Positions 29,851-33,986 of a DNA stretch of 33,986 nt are shown one piece after another. A program made the position numbers and the translations under genes. A model generated the notes under the pieces. It had not been told where the DNA came from and searched no databases. It worked only from the letters and a program-made list of their open reading frames with translations. The first letter of the stretch is position 1. Each line of letters opens with the position of its first letter. Source of the stretch: a virus. The stretch lies in IMG/VR virus record IMGVR_UViG_3300028743_000020, positions 1 through 33,986 of that record, one strand, 5' to 3'.

Positions 29851-31782
29851 TTAAAAAGCAATTACCGATCGGATTCTATTTCCTCCAAATGCTTCATTTT
29901 TTGCAGCACCACCCTGACCTATAACGGCATCTCCACTCCCGTTTAAATCAAAATACCATGCTAGAGTCTGTGAATATTCAGTACTTGACCAATACCATCT
30001 AGTTGGTGGATTGGAAGCTGTCCAATCAAATAAATCAATAGTAGCTCCTCCTGCCTTTGCCGCATTCAAATAAGTATTTATCGCTGCTGCAGTTACCGAT
30101 GCCTTTCCTACCCATCCCCATCCATAGTTAATGACACTAGGAGCTCCTGTAATTCCCCCCAAATTGACCATTATATCATACCATTGTCCCATACTAGGCA
30201 AATACCATCCACTATTATTTGTTCCGCTGGGGAGGCTTACCGTATTTTTATAGTTTATTGCATAGTAGAACGCAGGATAGTTAGATGAAAGGTCTGTTGA
30301 TTTATTCAGAATAACTTGAGTATGACTATATCCATCCTTATCAGCGATGATTAGGGAGTAATCCGTATAGTCTGGAGCAAAATCTTGTGTAGTATTGGAA
30401 GACCAAATTTTCACCGATGCAGCATTTGTCAAAGCCATTGCATACCCATGTGTCCATCCCTTAGCCTTATCGGCAGTGCTAGTTTGATTAGAAAATACCA
30501 CCCCAATCGCCTTTCTTCCATCTGTAGGTGCAGCACTCGTCCCCCACGACCCGTCATCGTAATAGAAATTACCCGGGTAAGCCTTAGCCGGTGTAAATGT
30601 ATTAGTTGGGTATGTCACCAATGTCCAACTAGCCACTGTCATCGTCACCGTCGCACTAGATGGCGTGATATCCTGACTAGCACTCGATACACCGCGTCCC
30701 TGAATCGTTATAGACAAATCATATGAAGTATTGGCTGCTATTTGAGAGTCTTTCGAAAAAGCAGCACCGTCTACGTAAGTGTGACCATCCGTGTCTTTAA
30801 TGGTCGTGCCGATTTGGCTGTGGTTGATAATGATTGGGTAATACATCACCTCACCCGTTGATTCTGTGGCTCCTTTCGGATAAAAGATCCCTTTGATGAT
30901 CAACTTCGTCGGAGTGGTTGCTCCATTGGGGAACACGTAGAAAAAGTAGGGATTATTCGAAGTGGACAAGTAGGTATTCGTTCCTGCTACACCGGTCATG
31001 CTGCTGAGCAGCCCGCTACTCAAATACCCCGTATTTGAAGAAGAGGATGCCGTCAATGCTCCCGGTGAGCCGGAAGTGATTTCTCCCGACAAGTTCGTAC
31101 CCGAAGAAGAGCTTGTGCCGTTCCACTGGTATTGGTCGTTCACGTTGTACATGAAAATCTCACGGGGAACAAACGTGGCGTTCGCAAAGCCTACGGTCGA
31201 GCCGAAGTTTGTACTCAGGCTTTTCAGCACGACTCTGCTTACCACACGCGAAAGCGTAAGCGATTGGCTGCTTGTACTCGAAGCCGTCAAAGAGGAGGAT
31301 AGTGTAGTTGACGCAAACATGGGAAGTGCTGTTAAGGTTTGGCTGCTGGCAACCGTTTTGTTGCTATTTGACAAACCATCGGCACTAGTCGTATAGGACA
31401 AGTTCTGCACTTTATTGAGAAAACCCGTACGGGTGGTCACTCCCGAGAAGGTACCTTTAGGCACATTCGCCGCTATCAAAATGTTTTTGGCTGTGGTTCT
31501 TGTCACGATATTTACCGTTCCGCTATAAGTATATTGGTAGAGGGTAATTATATTATCCGAACTGTCGAAAATGCCTACACAGACATTGTTTATTTTTCCT
31601 TCATTCTGCCCCACAGTTCCTCCATTATCCGCAGGAATGGTAGCATTTGTTTTCGTAGCTCCCATAGCCAACGACAACCTAATAACCGCCGAATCATCCG
31701 TGGAGGCATCCTCTTCGCAAGCACACGAAGAGAACAAGCTCATAGACAACATCAAGGCAATTAATAAATTGTAGACTTTCAT
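29851..31782 (-). CDS. Fimbrillin fused to a C-terminal FISUMP/Lcl-type domain
   Basis: 643 aa. The signal peptide is of lipoprotein type (LFSSC). Residues about 30-385 are a complete Mfa1-like fimbrillin, closely parallel to the next gene: LYQYTYSGTVNIVTRTTAKN, then LSRVVSRVVLKSLSTNFGS, YFFYVFPNG, VMYYPIIINHSQIGT and SATVTMTVASWTLV. The remaining about 250 residues carry the same C-terminal domain as the 25347 gene: GVVFSNQ, GWTHGYAMALT, FYYAINYK, GWYLPSMGQWYDIMVNLGG, YWSSTEYS and the end GNRIRSVIAF. The extra domain after the polymerising end would cap the fibre. It is therefore likely a tip adhesin. It lies 15 bp after the DUF3868 gene, in the same operon. Confidence 0.8.
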   Translation of the reverse strand: MKVYNLLIALMLSMSLFSSCACEEDASTDDSAVIRLSLAMGATKTNATIPADNGGTVGQNEGKINNVCVGIFDSSDNIITLYQYTYSGTVNIVTRTTAKNILIAANVPKGTFSGVTTRTGFLNKVQNLSYTTSADGLSNSNKTVASSQTLTALPMFASTTLSSSLTASSTSSQSLTLSRVVSRVVLKSLSTNFGSTVGFANATFVPREIFMYNVNDQYQWNGTSSSSGTNLSGEITSGSPGALTASSSSNTGYLSSGLLSSMTGVAGTNTYLSTSNNPYFFYVFPNGATTPTKLIIKGIFYPKGATESTGEVMYYPIIINHSQIGTTIKDTDGHTYVDGAAFSKDSQIAANTSYDLSITIQGRGVSSASQDITPSSATVTMTVASWTLVTYPTNTFTPAKAYPGNFYYDDGSWGTSAAPTDGRKAIGVVFSNQTSTADKAKGWTHGYAMALTNAASVKIWSSNTTQDFAPDYTDYSLIIADKDGYSHTQVILNKSTDLSSNYPAFYYAINYKNTVSLPSGTNNSGWYLPSMGQWYDIMVNLGGITGAPSVINYGWGWVGKASVTAAAINTYLNAAKAGGATIDLFDWTASNPPTRWYWSSTEYSQTLAWYFDLNGSGDAVIGQGGAAKNEAFGGNRIRSVIAF

Positions 31783-31797
31783 ATCGCAAATATTTTA

Positions 31798-33288
31798 TTA
31801 TTTAATCGTTTTGATATATTTCAACACAGTTGAAGCTTGTTCCACACCGGCTGCCTGAGCCATTTGCAAGTAAACCTCAGCTTTGTCTTTGTTGCCTTCC
31901 AGCAAGTAAAGAAGCCCCATGTTATTGTAAGCTCTAGGGTCGGTTTGCCAACGAAGCAAGTATTTACGAGCTAGTTTTGTATCTCTGCGAGTTAAAGCCA
32001 CTGCGGCTGCATCTATATTCGCTTCCGGGTTATCAGGGAACAGGCGGGCTGCCAAGTCCATGATATCGTTGAATTCTCTCGAACCAGCTTTATAGCTCAT
32101 TGCCACAGTGTAGAAATCGCTCAATGACATGGTTGACGGATTGTTCTTCACCATCAAACGACCTGTCTGAGCATCCATACCTTGACGATCAAAGTTCAAT
32201 GTGTATGCTACACGACATACTTGTGGGAAAATATTGTGACGCATGTATTCATAAGGTACACCGTGGTTTAAGTCTTCCAATACCTTTTCACGACCGTTTA
32301 CTACATCCACACTCTTGATAATATCTAGTGCTGCTTCCTTTAAAGACATGTTGCTGTTGCTTACCAAAGATGCAATACTATCCCAGTCTTCTGTCACCCA
32401 AGTAACCTCCAAGGAATTCTTGTTCGTCAAATGGTTGCCCATCAAGCAGCGCTTTAATGACAGAGAGCGTTCCATCGCTTGCGTTTCATTCTTTTTATAG
32501 TCGCCGATTGGAGCGCCGTAACCCGTTACGTTCACTTTCGTGAGTGTCGTGCCGTAATATTGTAAAGCATTTTTGATATCGGCAGATATGATGTCGAAGA
32601 TTGAACGGTTCTGTTTGTTCTCGCTTAAGTTGCTAAGTCCTTTATCTCTGTACCAAGAAATGACACCTTTTTTCGCAAAGCTGTTACCCTCTTGTGCTTC
32701 CGGTCTCAGGAATTGTACCCAGGCAAGTAAGGTCTCATTTTTAACCAATGGATCCACAGATTCTTTCGGTTCATGTGTAAAGGGAATACTTGCCAATACA
32801 CGATCTTCGTAAATATGAGCCCTGTGTCCGTTGCAATTGCATTCTTCGCTTTCTACATAAACCGAGCCGTTTTCCATCCAATCCTTGTAAGGGATCGTTG
32901 TATCATAAATAAATGAGCGTTTGCCCGTATGACTTTCTCTCACTACCACTGCCACGTTGCTCCGACGACGATGTTCCAACACCGCTGCACGGCGTTCAGC
33001 CTTTTCTTTCCTGTAACCATTGATTACTACCGAAGAGAGATGGACGATATTGCTGTCCGTCTTCAACACCGGAGTAAAGGTGAGTGATTCACCTGAGCCG
33101 ATGGCTGCATTGTCGTAACTCACTTTCATATACACATGCAGCAAGTCGCCTTGGCGTTGAAAGCTCTCATTGTTGATATAGAGCTGTCCCTTGTAGGCTA
33201 CTTGTCCGTAGACTGCTGCTCCGCCACAGCAACAAAGTGCCAGTAGCAGTAACAGCTGTTTTGTTTTTCTTGTATTGCAAATATTCAT
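31798..33288 (-). CDS. DUF3868-domain fimbrial-locus protein with a TPR-like end
   Basis: 496 aa. A signal peptide ends near AAVYGQ. Residues about 28-175 are DUF3868 (VAYKGQLYINNESFQRQGDL, then LTFTPVLKTDSNIVHLSSV). The middle resembles an OmpA-like segment (LTKVNVTGYGAPIGDYKKNE, with a MERSLSLKRCL helix). The C-terminal part has a tetratricopeptide-like pair (AYNNMGLLYLLEGNKDKAEV, then LQMAQAAGVEQASTVLKYI). Proteins of this kind lie with DUF3575 at the front of Bacteroidales fimbrial operons and are thought to help fimbria assembly or anchoring in the envelope. The next gene starts 15 bp later. Confidence 0.85.
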   Translation of the reverse strand: MNICNTRKTKQLLLLLALCCCGGAAVYGQVAYKGQLYINNESFQRQGDLLHVYMKVSYDNAAIGSGESLTFTPVLKTDSNIVHLSSVVINGYRKEKAERRAAVLEHRRRSNVAVVVRESHTGKRSFIYDTTIPYKDWMENGSVYVESEECNCNGHRAHIYEDRVLASIPFTHEPKESVDPLVKNETLLAWVQFLRPEAQEGNSFAKKGVISWYRDKGLSNLSENKQNRSIFDIISADIKNALQYYGTTLTKVNVTGYGAPIGDYKKNETQAMERSLSLKRCLMGNHLTNKNSLEVTWVTEDWDSIASLVSNSNMSLKEAALDIIKSVDVVNGREKVLEDLNHGVPYEYMRHNIFPQVCRVAYTLNFDRQGMDAQTGRLMVKNNPSTMSLSDFYTVAMSYKAGSREFNDIMDLAARLFPDNPEANIDAAAVALTRRDTKLARKYLLRWQTDPRAYNNMGLLYLLEGNKDKAEVYLQMAQAAGVEQASTVLKYIKTIK

Positions 33289-33301
33289 AATGCTTATCCT
33301 T

Positions 33302-33986
<685 letters not shown>

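Noticed and set aside
25347-33300. Invertible promoter controlling the fimbrial operon
   Set aside because: The inverted repeats in the leaders are short and close together. No long distant pair flanking a promoter and no invertase gene was found beside them; the region upstream of the operon lies outside the window.

Overview
The window looks like a Bacteroidales chromosome (Bacteroides/Phocaeicola type) carrying the right-hand part of a prophage next to resident genes. The evidence is the TAnnTTTG-type promoter boxes, the DUF3575/DUF3868/Mfa-type fimbrial operon, a BT4734/VirE-type primase-like gene, and A/T-rich leaders without strong Shine-Dalgarno sequences. The genus is inferred.

Phage late region (1-15218, + strand). 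This is an HK97-type siphovirus head and tail module in canonical order: large terminase (5' end outside the window), portal, prohead protease, major capsid protein, head-tail connector, head closure, gp10-like and tail-completion proteins, tail tube, a tail assembly chaperone pair joined by a -1 frameshift at A_AAA_AAG, tape measure, a baseplate/tail-tip protein, a fibre with a C-terminal S74 chaperone, a further tail-tip protein, a small protein and a holin-like protein. No endolysin is recognisable here.

Accessory region (15219-19750). Three + strand units (171 aa; 296 aa; orphan ParB-like plus 95 aa) each follow a hairpin terminator and a TTTGC-type promoter box, the layout of phage morons. 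Facing them on the minus strand are a secreted 130-aa protein with a 51-aa membrane protein, and a secreted protein with eight DnaJ-type CxxCxG motifs. The latter is preceded by a long structured leader whose 3' arm can alternatively pair with the start-codon region. This possible RNA switch is the strongest candidate for something undescribed.

Integration module (19977-23008). A large serine recombinase lies about 40 bp from the point where a VirE/BT4734-type gene is cut off at the start of its DUF3987 domain. The prophage has therefore integrated into this gene, and the right attachment site is near 21724-21739. The left end of the prophage is outside the window.

Host flank (23009-33986, minus strand). 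It contains a perfect 18-bp inverted repeat, a decayed XRE/HigA-type antitoxin, a conserved hypothetical gene, and a mini-MutS made of MutS domain I joined to the MutS C-terminal motif. A fimbrial operon follows: DUF3575 and DUF3868 assembly proteins, a fimbrillin fused to a C-terminal FISUMP/Lcl-like domain, a major fimbrillin, a FimB/Mfa2 anchor, and a second protein with the same C-terminal domain. The window ends inside a (GT)30 tract that is in the open frame of the DUF3575 gene. This is either a slipped-strand contingency repeat or a contig-end artefact.
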